DNA of 64,000 bases, taken from contig OX337240.1 of assembly GCA_946965045.2 (NCBI GenBank), positions 2,046,001-2,110,000 of the forward strand, in the 5' to 3' direction. The position numbers were made by a program, and so were the translations under genes. This document shows positions 51,480-61,944 of this stretch, in pieces; the stretch's first letter is position 1, and every line of letters starts with the position of its first letter. The notes under the pieces were generated by a model. It was not told the origin of the DNA. It made no database searches and saw nothing but the letters and a program-made list of their open reading frames with translations. Origin of the DNA: Epithemia pelagica (lineage: Eukaryota > Bacillariophyta > Bacillariophyceae > Surirellales > Surirellaceae).

Positions 51480-51853
51480 GCTGCTGTGCAACGCTATTCC
51501 CATCAACTTGCGTCCCCTTCGACTTGACCAACCCAACCAATTTCAGAATACAGAATATTGTGTGTATATATGGACCATCTGGTCAAAAGATCAATGTGGA
51601 TACCTGGGAAAGGATGGTAGAAACTGTGCATCTTTAAACCACCCTCCAGGCAATGCATAAAATGCCATTTTAAGTCATCTCCACACGTGAAAGAATTATT
51701 GAAAAAGTACATCTTGGATTTCGTTTGTGAATAGAAACAACCCTTGTCTCGAACCACAAAGAATCCTCCCAATCAACAAACCACGATCCAACAAAATAAC
51801 ACACAAACAACAGTTCCACCAACTGCAGTGACACAGACACAGACTGGCATTTC
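51480..51853. other. no recognised gene
   Basis: Small frames on both strands; the right edge leads into the 303-bp duplication. Confidence 0.35.
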
Positions 51854-52459
51854 TTATATACACCACAGAACAGATCCCTTCCAATGAACAACCACAAGAG
51901 CAGTGAAAGCGGGGTCTGCCTCAGAGGGGGACGACTCCCACATGCAGGCTATGGAGGCCTCGGCTACTGGGACTTCTGTATCGTCCAAAACCAAGTGTAG
52001 TAGGTGTGGAAGAAAAGACCTCCACACCGGGGGGAAGACGCAATGCAACGTACCTACTGAGCTGAATGACACAGAAGCCAAGCGACTGGTACGTTGGGCA
52101 TGGCTTCTTGCCTGTTGCTGCCTGGCGGGAAAGATAGGAATGTTGTTTCGTTGTGGTTATATACACCACAGAACAGATCCCTTCCAATGAACAACCACAA
52201 GAGCAGTGAAAGCGGGGTCTGCCTCAGAGGGGGACGACTCCCACATGCAGGCTATGGAGGCCTCGGCTACTGGGACTTCTGTATCGTCCAAAACCAAGTG
52301 TAGTAGGTGTGGAAGAAAAGACCTCCACACCGGGGGGAAGACGCAATGCAACGTACCCTCTGAGCTGAATGACACAGAAGCCAAGCGACTGGTACGTTGG
52401 GCATGGCTTCTTGCCTGTTGCTGCCTGGCGGGAAAGATAGGAATGTTGTTTCGTTGTGG
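51854..52459. repeat. 303-bp tandem duplication
   Basis: 51854-52156 and 52157-52459 are head to tail and almost identical; I noticed a difference only at CCTACTGAG versus CCCTCTGAG. 303 is a multiple of three, so the frame is kept across the junction. The near identity makes it young. Confidence 0.95.
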
Positions 52460-52532
52460 TTGTGGTTGTGGTTGTTGTGCCGCGGCTGCAGCCGGTGGGG
52501 GGGGGAGGAGTTCTATGGGGAATCCCGGGTAG
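51903..52532 (+). CDS. Gag-like zinc-binding protein, duplicated
   Basis: Each repeat encodes SASEGDDSHMQAMEASATGT then KCSRCGRKDLHTGGKTQC and NVPSELNDTEAKRLVRWA. The C-x2-C-G-R-K-x-L-H-x2-G-G-K-x2-C knuckle is what I recall as a Gag zinc-binding motif in diatom LTR elements, usually followed by W and a helix with SDxEAKK. Upstream capsid is absent. An in-frame TGA lies between the repeats (52188-52190), and the second copy runs on into a Gly/Cys/Ala low-complexity tail over a TTGTGG microsatellite. Confidence 0.5.
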
Positions 52533-52689
52533 AAATGAAAGTTCTCTGCGTCCAGAGTAAAGGTGTCTGGCGCATTTTGCAAGTTAAGGTTGTATCCGAC
52601 GGGTTCCGAATAGTATCCAACAAAAGTGGGGAAAAGTAATTAATACACCCTATCCATAGGCACAATAGCACAAGGGCAAACCTCCAATC

Positions 52690-52970
52690 TCTCCTATCCC
52701 ATGCTCCAATGATACCAGCAGAAGCCACCCACCCTTGGCATTTCAGGCTCCGAAAGCACCGACTGAAGTCGCCCAATTTTGGTACCCCATCCCCCAAAAC
52801 TATCGAGACCATCCACAGAAGAACTACACGCACAGAAGCTAATGAAGAGAAACTATTTAAAAGAACCATAAGCCGCGCTTCCGCTTTTTCTGCTGCGGTG
52901 GATCAGCACTGCTATCCACATATCCCATCCTCTCCCGATGCTTCTTTACAAGATTCTCCATGTTGATGAG
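52690..52970 (-). pseudogene. C-terminal piece of the recurrent ORF (inverted partner of 43.8 kb)
   Basis: Minus strand: MENLVKKHRERMGYVDSSAD, PPQQKKRKRGLWFF and TAA, followed in reverse complement by the same downstream sequence as at 43.9-44.2 kb. The basic KKRKRG run looks like a nuclear localisation signal. It lies head to head with the N-terminal type copy that begins at 52938 on the plus strand. Confidence 0.55.
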
Positions 52971-53177
52971 GACTTCGTGAGAAACAACATGGGACAGGCA
53001 TTTTTGGGTATCAAGAATCACCATGCAGAGAGGTTTAAGTTTTCAAGAGGTGTGGGTGAGTCAAGGAAGATGAATGAAACTGGACTAAATCGATTGGTAG
53101 ACTTAGAGTTGAAGGTGTTAGCTGATCGGAACAGGTCTGGTGTTGTCTTCATGGAGGCATTGAATTCTAAATATTGA
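52938..53177 (+). CDS. unidentified recurrent protein, second copy
   Basis: 79 codons including NHHAERFKFSRGVGESRKMN and GLNRLVDLELKVLADRN, related to the frame at 43563-43913. The similar part starts in mid-frame, so it is probably a truncated copy. Function unknown. Confidence 0.4.
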   Translation: MLLYKILHVDEDFVRNNMGQAFLGIKNHHAERFKFSRGVGESRKMNETGLNRLVDLELKVLADRNRSGVVFMEALNSKY

Positions 53178-53439
53178 CAAGTGATGGGCTATGAGGAAAA
53201 TCAAGTAGATGACGATAATGCAAATGTGGTGCGACAGCGTCTGTGGAGACAAATGGTTAATGAATTAGACGAGCAATACTGTGTGTGAGATTGTTGATTC
53301 ATTCTGTTGTTAATGCACATCTTGAACGGTTAAGTTCATCTTAGGAGAGGTGGGTCTCTTACTATGAAAGTATGGGTCCAGCGGCCGGTCCTAGGAGCTT
53401 ACCAAACCAAAGTCAAAGCCTGGATTTTCAGCTCAGATC

Positions 53440-53790
53440 AATGCAACCAAAAAGTCGAAGCAAAATTCAATGGAATAAGGTGTCTGAAGGAAGCATCGAC
53501 GCATCCGATGTGAATATTCGAACAACAAGAGCGTGTGAAGAGCAATTCAAATTTTGACTCACACATAGAAAGCTATGGACAGTCAATGATGAGCCTTCCC
53601 CAAACCACCAAAAAGTCAAAACAAAATTCAATGGAATAAGGTGTCTGAAGGAAGCATCGACGCATCCAATGTGATTATTTGATTAACAAGAGCGTGAGAA
53701 GAGCTTTCCAATGGTGAAGAGCAATCCAAATTTCGACTCACACTTAGAAAGTTATGGACAGTCAATGATGAGCCTTCCCCAAACCACGAC
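53440..53790. repeat. tandem duplication, about 160-bp unit x2 with third partial
   Basis: TGGAATAAGGTGTCTGAAGG, GGAAGCATCGACGCATCC, AGTCAATGATGAGCCTTCCC and CAAATTT(C/T)GACTCACAC each recur, in the order expected for overlapping rounds of duplication. Confidence 0.85.
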
Positions 53791-53865
53791 GAGAACGTTG
53801 AAGATGATGTTGTGGTGGTGGGGACCAGGAGTCCTGGTGAATTTCAGGAGCGGGTGGACAGCTTC

Positions 53866-54574
53866 TCAGGCCGGGCAGCGCGGGAAGGATAAGAGTGAAG
53901 TGAGAACAACCACTGTGACCATGCTTCTTCTGTAGACTCGTGTAAGAATGGTGAAGATTCCAGAAGTGACTGGTAATAAGTATGTCCCATATCTTCCCAG
54001 GCATGGACTATCGAATTTTGTATGAGTTTTCGCCTGGTTGTCGGTTTGGTTGTCTCTGTGGTTGTCAGCGGCAGCGGCAGTTTGCCCCTCGTCCGAAGTT
54101 GGGTTGTCAGTGGTGGGCCTTATGTCGGTGAAGCGGCAGTCCATGTCCCGGTCAGAGTAGAGGAGCCACCCTATACATGCCTGATCCTCACATTGCAAGT
54201 GTCTTGGGAGAAGGTAGTGTTTCTGGCTGTCAAACCAGTGCCGGATGGACTCCAGGATCCTAGCAACGGGGGTAACTGATCCAATGCACATGGAGGTGTA
54301 TTGGACAACAGGTAAGAAACTTCTTTATGCTTGATGGATTATGAGAACACTTGTCGCTCTCGATGGCAAGTAGACTCATGAGCCGCTGGATAACCACTAA
54401 CTGGGGTCTCACAAGAGCCAGCGGGTCAATCTTGAACTGAGCAGTGAAAGGATCATTGGCAGCTGCTCCCACACGATGCGGTGCACGAGCGATCATCTCT
54501 TCTTCTTCAGTTTCAAATCCTCTGGCAGGATCTTGGCCAGGAGGATACAGATCGTCTCGAATGGCATCGGCCAA
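53866..54574 (-). pseudogene. multicopy-type hypothetical protein (two frames)
   Basis: Minus strand from 54574: acidic start AIRDDLYPPGQDPARGFETE, then KIDPLALVRPQLVVIQRLMS and KKFLTCCPIHLHVHWISYPR; a frameshift near 54270 continues ILESIRHWFDSQKHYLLPRH, LQCEDQACIGWLLYSDRDMD. The phrase DPL.LV.P....L..L..L...D...N..S...L.S.LP.HLH.HW...PR followed by LLPRHLQ.E...CLGWL.FSDR is one I recall from repetitive, probably LINE- or transposon-borne, diatom proteins. Function unknown. Confidence 0.45.
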
Positions 54575-54637
54575 CGGGATTCCAGTCGTCTCCCTCTACG
54601 TCACAGCGCCAAGGGGGCTCTCTGACTTAAGAGTTGA

Positions 54638-54854
54638 CATGTCCTCTCCGCGTTCCTTCCCACACAAATGCCCTTTCCCAGGTTGCACATGGTCCCTCAA
54701 GACTCCTATCCCAAACCATACCCGTCGTCACATCCGAGGACACTTACAACACGCTCACCCAACCGAACCAACCACTTACATGACTGATTTATTTTGCATA
54801 CAGACTGATAGAAATATCTATACAGGACTAGCCAACATAGTTGTACTTATATGA
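54638..54854 (+). CDS. C2H2-type zinc-finger fragment
   Basis: ATG 54638 begins SSPRSFPHKCPFPGCTWSLK and continues NHTRRHIRGHLQHAHP. C-x4-C followed by several histidines fits a C2H2 finger such as those at the N-terminus of R2-like LINE proteins or of host factors. The rest has no motif and the ORF ends after about 70 codons. It starts close to the start of the minus-strand hypothetical protein (54574), a divergent arrangement. Confidence 0.4.
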
Positions 54855-55120
54855 TAAAAAGTTTACTTCTGAAAAATACAACTTGTCTACAAGCATAGTT
54901 TTCAACATCTCCAACTGTGAAATGAACCTTGAGGATGACATCAAAACTACTGGGAAATCTATGACAAGAGGTGGCACTTACCCAGTTGACCTCCTATACC
55001 TACAAATAACTATATAGGACTAAACAACAAAGATGTACTAATGTGATTAACACTTTACTTCTGAAAAATAACACATCTCCATTGTTATCAGCTGAACTGT
55101 GAAATGAAGCTTGAGGATGA
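54817..55120. repeat. tandem duplication, about 186-bp unit x2
   Basis: AACTATATAGGACTA/CTATACAGGACTAGC, TTTACTTCTGAAAAATA, and CTGTGAAATGAA(C/G)CTTGAGGAT recur about 186 bp apart in the same order, with moderate divergence. Confidence 0.75.
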
Positions 55121-55217
55121 GGTGATGTCGGATGCGAGGAGATGAAGCAGAGATGCGATCATGGAGAACTTGAACAAGGTGTGTCTTGTCTGGAGGTTGT
55201 CCAGTTCAAGGAGTTTA

Positions 55218-55985
55218 TCAAGGTTTGTTTCTAACTTGTTGAGTTTTTTTCTCGATGTACTCTTTTGCAAATGTGCTGGAGCCGATTGGTTGCACGAGGA
55301 AGCGGACACCACTAGTGATTTCGGCTGTTGGGGGATTGGTTACCGAGAGGAAGGAGAGTTGGTTTTTGGGGCTCAGGTGTTCCATTGGCGAGAAACACGC
55401 ATCACTTGGGTGCTCGGCATCAAGTTTTGAATCGTCCCTTACTTGTTTTGATTTGTCGGCACGTTGTTTTGAAACGTTTTGTTTTTCTTCCGGTGCATCA
55501 AAACATACATCCGTTTGAAAAAGGTTTGATGGATGTCTTTTGGGATCTGTTTGAGTGTCAGATATGGGCTGGCAGTATAACAAACTTGTCTGTTCCGTTG
55601 AACGCTCCACTGCTTACGGTTTGTAATCCATCGATGTCTAATTGTTCACTTTTGGACTATCAACTGCTTTTGGTTTACGATCAAGTTCTTCGTCATGTGT
55701 TTCAGCAATTTGTCCGACAATATTTGGGTCGTCTGGAACAGATAAAGGTCTAAGACCTTCTGGTACAAGTGACCAATCCGAATTTAAAATCTTCATGAAC
55801 TTGTCATCTGCTTCTTCTTTGTGTGTGTGTTTGTAATCATGCATGAGGTATTGCACTCTTTCTGTGGCAAGGTCGCCCAGTTCCTCAATACCGGCTTGAA
55901 TTATCTCACCACAAATTGCATATTTTTCTGTTAAGGCATGAATTGCTGTAGGAGATGGTTCACCTTTGTTGCATAAGATGGCCAA
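55218..55985 (-). pseudogene. unknown protein with two in-frame stops
   Basis: One minus-strand frame: EKYAICGEIIQAGIEELGDL, MHDYKHTHKEEADDKFMKIL and EGLRPLSVPDDPNIVGQIAE, then TAG and TAA nine codons apart (55638-55612), then STEQTSLLYCQPISDTQTDP and EHPSDACFSPMEHLSPKNQL to 55218. Both sides read as protein in the same frame, so this seems to be one decayed gene of about 255 codons. Family unknown. Confidence 0.45.
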
Positions 55986-55999
55986 ATCACTTCACCTCC

Positions 56000-56405
56000 A
56001 GTGACTCTTTGCTATCCACCACTGACGACAAGGATGAAGACAAAGGCCTATCATGTGCCTCGACGAACAAACCGAGGCGCACCCTCACCATTGAAGACTA
56101 CTTCACCGGTCGGCAGAGCGCCTACGAAGACTGAGCCCTCACAACCCACGTGCGGACCGCAGTCTGTGGGGACGAAAGAGCAAGCCACTACGCACCTTCA
56201 TCTCTGTTCCAAGGGGTTTGGGCTTTCGTTTGATGTTCGAGAGGTGTGGAAGGGTTGATGTTTTAGTGGTCCTCGGCTGGAAGGGACTTATGATCTCGTC
56301 CAGAGTCATCGTTGACGAGACCGCAACTGTCCGACGACGGTTCTCATTGAACCCATCAATCAACGGTTGAATCCTATTCCAAGGATAAGAAGAATCATCA
56401 CCTTC
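56000..56405. other. no recognised gene
   Basis: Plus-strand and minus-strand frames of 74-85 codons overlap here without motifs. Confidence 0.35.
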
Positions 56406-56412
56406 AAAGGCA

Positions 56413-56672
56413 CGATGGATGATTTCGACAACAACACCGACATTAGGTGTAAGGATGAAGAAGAGAGAGGAAAGAGGAAAAAACAGAAGAAAAAGAAAAA
56501 GGAATCAGAAAAAAAAGAAAAAATTACAGCGGTTGGGTCCTCTGTATGATGTTGACAACAACACCGACATAAGGTGTAAGGATGAAGAAGAGAGAGGAAA
56601 GAGAAAAAAAAACAGAAGAAAAAGAAAAAAGGAATCAGAAAAAAATAAGAAAAAACGACAGCGGCTGGGTCC
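56413..56672. repeat. tandem duplication, about 130-bp purine-rich unit x2
   Basis: Both copies run from GACAACAACACCGACAT through GTGTAAGGATGAAGAAGAGA and an A/G-rich tract to CGG(T/C)TGGGTCCT. Read on the plus strand it gives Lys/Glu-rich peptide, likely an artefact of composition. Confidence 0.9.
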
Positions 56673-56811
56673 TTTGTTGTTTCGCCTTGTCTTTCTCCTT
56701 CTTGATTCGGTCCAACAATTTGCTAGTCGTTTCTTGGTGATGGTCCGTCATTCGAATAAGGTCAAAACTTCCTGCTCCACTGGATGTGGGGGATTGGTTT
56801 TCGTCACTCAT
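56635..56811 (-). CDS. small hypothetical ORF
   Basis: ATG 56811: SDENQSPTSSGAGSFDLIRM, then HHQETTSKLLDRIKKEKDKA and a stop in the purine-rich repeat. Composition is protein-like, with a Ser-rich head and a charged helix, and the repeat truncates it. Unknown family. Confidence 0.3.
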   Translation of the reverse strand: MSDENQSPTSSGAGSFDLIRMTDHHQETTSKLLDRIKKEKDKAKQQRTQPLSFFLIFF

Positions 56812-57297
56812 GGTGGCTTGGCAAAAGGGAGCTAAGTGGCCTCCCTTGGTGTTTGTTTGTGGACTTGATAGTGAACTATCAGAGATTCGATAGTCTCTGT
56901 TGATCAATCAATTTGGCTTGAAAAATCGCCGGTTTCGTCAGCCAAGACTTGAGCTCAGTAACCACTTGGACTATATGTATTTCACTACTAACTGTAGACG
57001 ATTGGGTTAGTACGATAGACTCTTCTATAGGTCAACCTAAGCACTCAAAAGACGATGAGGCCCTCACCTTCAGTCTCTGCATTAAGTTGACTCCTTCACA
57101 CAAAGTTGCTTTTCAACTTTCTGTTTTTATAAAGAAATGAGATTAATCTACTTTTCAACTGAAGTCTCGTTTCTAGGATGTTTCCACCATGGCTGTTGGC
57201 AGGGGAAGCTGGGACCAGCCGTGTATCACTGTAATGAGAATCAACAAGTTCACAAGTGTACCGGGCCAAGTAGTCTGGATCCCCTTCCAAAAGCACA

Positions 57298-57642
57298 ATG
57301 GAGACCAGTCCCCGACCCAAAACGGCATCCAAGTCTGACACCAAGTGCAACTTGGAGTCTAAATGCCGGAGGACGGCACCGGGTTTAGATGGGAAACCAG
57401 TGGGCAAGGCAAAGCGCAATCCATTGTTTGATACACGTACCTATGAAGTCAGCGTCCCAGGAGGCGTTATTCATGAGTATACTGCCAACATGCTGGCGGA
57501 AAATCTCTTCTCAAGGCTGGACGGTGAAGGGAAAAGGCATGTCGTCATCACAGAGTTTGTTCGGCATAGAAGAAACGGGGACGCGGTCCGCAAGGATGAT
57601 GGGTATATCTATTTGTCGAACGGAAACAAACACGAGCCATAG
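57298..57642 (+). pseudogene. copia integrase-RT linker, fragment A
   Basis: Reads GLDGKPVGKAKRNPLFDTRT, YEVSVPGGVIHEYTANMLAE, NLFSRLDGEGKRHVVITEFV and RHRRNGDAVRKDDG. This is the same linker domain as at 8.6 kb but a different lineage (NPLFDTRTYEV versus NPILDIGVYEV). A stop at 57640 ends it where the RT approach should begin. Confidence 0.75.
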
Positions 57643-57828
57643 CCATGGCAAACTCCAAGGACAATCCCATCCCTCTGGTCCACAGCCAACTGTTCACCGA
57701 CAGCCCCCAGCCACTACTAACCATATTCTTGGGCAAGAACGATCCATGCTTGTTCTCTGCGAACGTCACCGTCATGCCGGTTTCTTCTTCCTTGGTGAGG
57801 ACATACCCACACACTCCATCTCAAGATT

Positions 57829-58196
57829 ATGACGATTCGACAGCAGTTGACAGCATCATCGAGACTGAAAGAGCCACCATCTGATGGTACCCCTGGGAGT
57901 GATCCACCCCCAGACCTCTTTGACGAAGGCGAGATAGTTGAGCCCCTATTTCCAGAAGCCGAAGCCCTGGAATCCGATACGTACACACCGGAAGAGCTTG
58001 ATGAATATCTAACCGCCAAAGTCATGCCACCACGAGGAGGTGAAAGTGCTTGAGAGACCATCATTGGACGCACTAAGGACACTCATGGACGACCAATCGG
58101 TGAGCAAGACCCTAGCCCAATCCTTGATACCCTGTACTACGATGTACAGTTTCTGGATGGTTCGGTTGAGTCATACGCCACTAATATGTGGTAGTT
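57829..58196 (+). pseudogene. copia integrase-RT linker, fragment B
   Basis: Acidic lead (DLFDEGEIVEPLFPEAEALE) then TYTPEELDEYLTAKVMPPRG, an in-frame TGA (probably from CGA), TIIGRTKDTHGRPIGEQDPS and PILDTLYYDVQFLDGSVESY. A second copy of the linker domain only 200 bp from fragment A on the same strand; the two differ in sequence, so they come from separate insertions. Confidence 0.75.
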
Positions 58197-58457
58197 ACCT
58201 TGCGGGCGATCAAGGACCTTTACAATCTTGGACAACTACCACATTCCAAATCGTGTGAGTTCCTCCCACTGCCTCACCGTCACAGTTCTTGTCATGTTCG
58301 CTTCCAGCAACCATGGACTGTAGTAATGTCGAGGTTGAAAGTATCAGCACCAATCGCATCGAGTTGGATACTTGGGCCGAGATTGCAACCATCGTACCAA
58401 CTCAGCAAGAGTCCAAAACTCGGGAGACTCTTGGGAATCCTTTTAATAAGCTTGAAA

Positions 58458-58660
58458 TCGTGTACCGGTTACCGGTTACGTGATCTTCTTTTGCGGATGC
58501 CCGTTGCTGTGGAAAAACCAACTCCAAACCGAGACTGCTCTGTCCACCTTCCATGCCGAATACTTTGCACTGTCAATTGCATTGCGTCAGGTAGTATTGT
58601 TGTTGTTGTTGTTACCACGGGGCCTTTTTCTCGCAAAGAGGCACAACCGACATGAAAAGA
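58458..58660 (+). pseudogene. copia RNase H fragment
   Basis: TGYVIFFCGCPLLWKNQLQT followed by ETALSTFHAEYFALSIALRQ matches the copia RNase H core (GYxIFxxGCPxxWxSxLQTExxLSTxExEYxALS). A local duplication ACCGGTT at 58463-58477 breaks the lead-in. Confidence 0.8.
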
Positions 58661-58869
58661 TGTAAGTAGTTGTTGCATTCGGGGGTGTAAATGTCCACTT
58701 TTCGCTTCTGTACAGCAGGACAGTGGAAGATTTCCGGCTTGGTTTTCTTTATCCTTAGCCTGTCTCTCTCAGTTGTCTCGGTTCTGTTGGCGTTGTCTGG
58801 CCTCTCTCTCTCTTGTTTCTCTATATATTTTCCCCCTTCTGTAAGTCCCTGGCGCTCGACCCCTTCCTT

Positions 58870-59060
58870 CAAGCCTTTGAGAAATTCGCTCTTCAAACAG
58901 AACACATCCCTGGCAAACAGAATGATGTGTCAGACTTGTTGTCTCGTGCATGGCATCTCGACGACAACGAATTTACCCTTTTCTTGCACGAACATTTTTC
59001 ACCACAGATTCCAAAGAATTTTTGCATCAGACCCCTTCCCAGCTATTACGACATGTTTGT
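58870..59060 (+). pseudogene. Ty3/gypsy-like RNase H tail
   Basis: FALQTEHIPGKQNDVSDLLS, RAWHLDDNEFTLFLHEHFSP and QIPKNFCIRPLP. H(I/V)PGKxNxVxDxLSR is the conserved end of Ty3/gypsy and related RNase H domains; the HLxDxExTxxLxxxFxxQxPxxFxIxPLP continuation supports one retroelement lineage. Its start is missing. Confidence 0.6.
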
Positions 59061-59274
59061 CAATTTTGGTGTGTACAGCCAAGAGAACGTGAAGGAGGGT
59101 CGAAACATCATTATCAACGACATGATGGACCGCTTCACCAATCATTGTGTGTCAACTATTGGAGCAGCGATGGCCTCCGGAAAAAAATCAACAGCACCCG
59201 ACTCTTCGTTAGTAGTTGACCCGAATAAGGGAACTCAGGGTGGACCGTGGGTTTTGCATATGGTCCTCAACCGC

Positions 59275-59783
59275 TCACTTCTACCACGAATGAAGCCGCT
59301 CGCGGCATCGTCCGTCGTCTTGAGACTCACCGTGTCGACAGTTATCCTGGCGAAAACATCACAAGTTTTTGGCGAAGACTATGAAGATTGTCATGATAGT
59401 GTCCTATTCCAAGAGGTCCCCAACTGTGTACATTCAATCCTCTTGCTCAACAACGCCAAGCTTGGGATGCCCCTACCATCTCGACTGTGACCGGCGAAAC
59501 GCTTGATTTTAATCGCCATTGCCGCTTTGAATTTGGCGAATACGTGCAATGCCACGAGGAGCATGATAATTCCATGGCTTCTCGTACCATGGGAGCACTC
59601 GCATTACGTCCCACCGGTAACCGCCGAGGGAGTTATTACTTTCTCAGCCTTGAAAGCGGTCGTATAATCACCCGGAACCAAGCAACGCAATTACCAATGC
59701 CAAGTGATGTGATCCATCGTGTGGCCCAATTGGCCGCAAATTGGCCGCAGCGCAACAAGTCATGGTTGCCCAAAGAAAATTGA
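59275..59783 (+). pseudogene. copia polyprotein fragment (Gag-pol spacer/integrase region)
   Basis: First a Gag-like bit in one frame (TNEAARGIVRRLETHRVDSY then PGENIT, about 59290-59360), then after a shift the open frame with RFEFGEYVQCHEEHDNSMAS, ALALRPTGNRRGSYYFLSLE and PMPSDVIHRVAQLAANWPQR. The phrase FGEYVQxHEExDNSMxxRTxGAIALRPTGNxxGxYYFxSLxTG is one I recall as widespread in diatom copia elements, following integrase. Order and spacing indicate deletion between them. Confidence 0.65.
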
Positions 59784-59789
59784 CACACA

Positions 59790-61290
59790 ATCAACCCCCT
59801 ATTTGGCGCCGTTGCTGGTCAACACTGTGTCACAATTGATACAAAAACAAAAATCTTAGCAGTATTAATCCGGTCACCCACTGCTTCTCCTCGAGCATCC
59901 AAGGCATTGTCAAGCGTTGGAAACAAGGCGTCAACGTTTTCGATTATCCAACAAACAATAGAAGCATCCAAGGTATTGTCAAGCGGAATGTACAATGCCT
60001 GAGTCGTAACTGCCTGCGCGGTAAGGATCCATTTTGGATCTCCCATATATATCCTCTTGGATTCGTATCTATAAGTTGTATCACCAAACTAATAAAGCAA
60101 CTCTTTTGGATTTGTCGCAATAAGATTCATTTAATTGAAGGGATCTAGATGATCGGAATTTCACGTAATGGGGGGGGGGGGGGGGGGGAGTCTTTCACAC
60201 TTTTTCTATCATGGGTTTTGTGAGCGCATTTTCTTTTTGACGTTTATGCTAGTCGCACTTTGTATCCCATGTGCGTCAACTGATGCACACAATATATATG
60301 CGTCAACTGATCTCTGTATGGGAATGGACATGTTGAACCCTTATCAAAGCCAGCAACCAAAGGCTACCAATTGACATCAATACAGGTCCACGTGCCAGAA
60401 CTTTTAGAACTAGTTTTACAAAAATAAAACTAGTTTTACAAAAATGAAATGAAATGGAGGTCTTCCCCATTTACTCGAACTCTTCCCAGACAGTCATCAG
60501 TGTACAATAAAAGTCCTGCTGCTTGTAAAAAATACTGTGGCTGTGTTGCCGGTCGAAGCATCATCACCAACGATGCATCTCAATCCCCCTGACGTTAATG
60601 TCAGGGGTTAACAGTGGTAGACCTACTGGCTAGTCTGCCCGAGATATCTATCCATGCGGAATATTCTTGCATCGGGTGAATGATGACTTTCCAGCTTCAG
60701 AGGGTGTCACATTCATGATGGTATTGCCACTGCTCGAGGTCTCCCCTTCAGTCTAGGGGGTCGGTGACGGAGGTGATGTACTCATCATATGGAGGTGATG
60801 TACTCATAACATGCACATGACAGAAGAGCTACATTCTTGGTGTAGCATTGGATGTGATGACTGGTTTTGGGTAGATGTACACCCTATTACCGTCTGTTCA
60901 GTAGAGCATTCCTATCTTTTTGTCCCTCCTTGTGGTGACTCCGCAGTCCACCGAGGGTGGTAAAGGGTTCAAAATCTCCATGGCACTAGACTCCTACAAC
61001 AAGCTGTTTGCAAATGCATTTACAGGGCCAAGATCCAACATGAGACATCAGCAGAAGCATTTCTAACAAGTAAGAAGACAAAAAGTACCAAGGAACTGAA
61101 TGCTTCAAGGTTTTTGCAACACTTGCTTGTGAAGTATAGAAGTCACATTGAAATCTGCAAGAAATATCTGCAAGAAATATATCGCCAGTCACCTCCAAGT
61201 CTCCATTTATTTAGACCTAACTGTGGATTCAAGTGTGGAACCCAGTGACACGACACAACGAAGAGTTCCGTCGCAAACCTGATAGTCATT
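59790..61290. other. no recognised gene; G19 tract and small duplications
   Basis: A minus-strand frame (59819-60046) contains a repeated LDNxLDA motif from a duplicated GCATCCAAGG(C/T)ATTGTCAAGC. G19 at 60170-60188. Tandem doublets at 60408-60445 (ACTAGTTTTACAAAAAT), 60770-60806 (GGAGGTGATGTACTCAT) and 61156-61180 (ATCTGCAAGAAATAT). Could include leader sequence of the Gag ORF that follows. Confidence 0.4.
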
Positions 61291-61295
61291 GAAGA

Positions 61296-61940
61296 ATGAA
61301 CCAAGCTCAGCAACCAGGAGGTAGAGGTGGACGAGGCAACAGCAGACGTGGACGCGGTGGCAGTCGAGGTCGCAACAATAACAATGGAACGGGATCCTCC
61401 AAATTTGAAGGTCAAGAGCCATTGCTCAAGGGTTGTGTGTTCGACTACACCCAAGATGCACAGGCAAAGAAATACATACACAATGTCGAGTTGCTTATTG
61501 GCTACATTGGGATAAAATTCCCTAAATACAATATGGACTTCCAAAGAGGTGTGGAAAAACTCTCACTACCGACACCACAACGACCACAACGTCCAGCCAA
61601 TACAGCAAGCCCCATCGAGTTTAAGGAATGGGAGTTTGAGTACAAGGCTGTTGAAGAGAAACGCGTGCCATGGAAGGTGTTCAATCACTGCTGTATAGTA
61701 TTCTCCTCAGACAATCCACAGACATAATGAAAGACAAGTTAAAGGCCATAGCACCTTCCCAGCAATTCAAGCCAATTGAGATAGCATAGAGCTACTTAAG
61801 CTCATCAAGGCCACCACGTTCACGTTTGATAGTGATCGAGTGTACACGGGTATGACTATGGACAAGATCAGGGTGGAATTCTACGATAGTGATCGAGTGT
61901 ACAGATGGACAAGATCAGGGTGGAATTCTACTGCATGAAG
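61296..61940 (+). pseudogene. copia-type Gag, copy 3
   Basis: ATG 61296, RGGRGNSRRGRGGSRGRNNN, KFEGQEPLLKGCVFDYTQDA, YIHNVELLIGYIGIKFPKYN, then EWEFEYKAVEEKRVPWKVFN; TAA at 61725. Past it, in other frames, MKDKLKA and ELLKLIKATTFTFDSDRVYT continue the capsid part, ending in a small duplication (GATAGTGATCGAGTGTACA) at 61831-61903. The best N-terminal copy of the family and the one that shows how the two halves of copy 2 belong together. No pol follows. Confidence 0.75.
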
Positions 61941-61944
61941 CAGC

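Noticed and set aside
51900-52190. functional zinc-finger host gene
   Set aside because: The motif fits retroelement Gag and upstream capsid is missing; no evidence for a host role.
5790-55640. stop-codon reassignment, since TAA, TAG and TGA all appear inside coherent frames
   Set aside because: All three stops occur, at positions expected to be Trp, Arg, Leu or Gln, alongside frameshifts; ordinary pseudogene decay explains it.
56419-56690. Lys/Glu-rich nuclear protein on the plus strand
   Set aside because: The sequence is a duplicated purine tract; the peptide is a by-product of composition.
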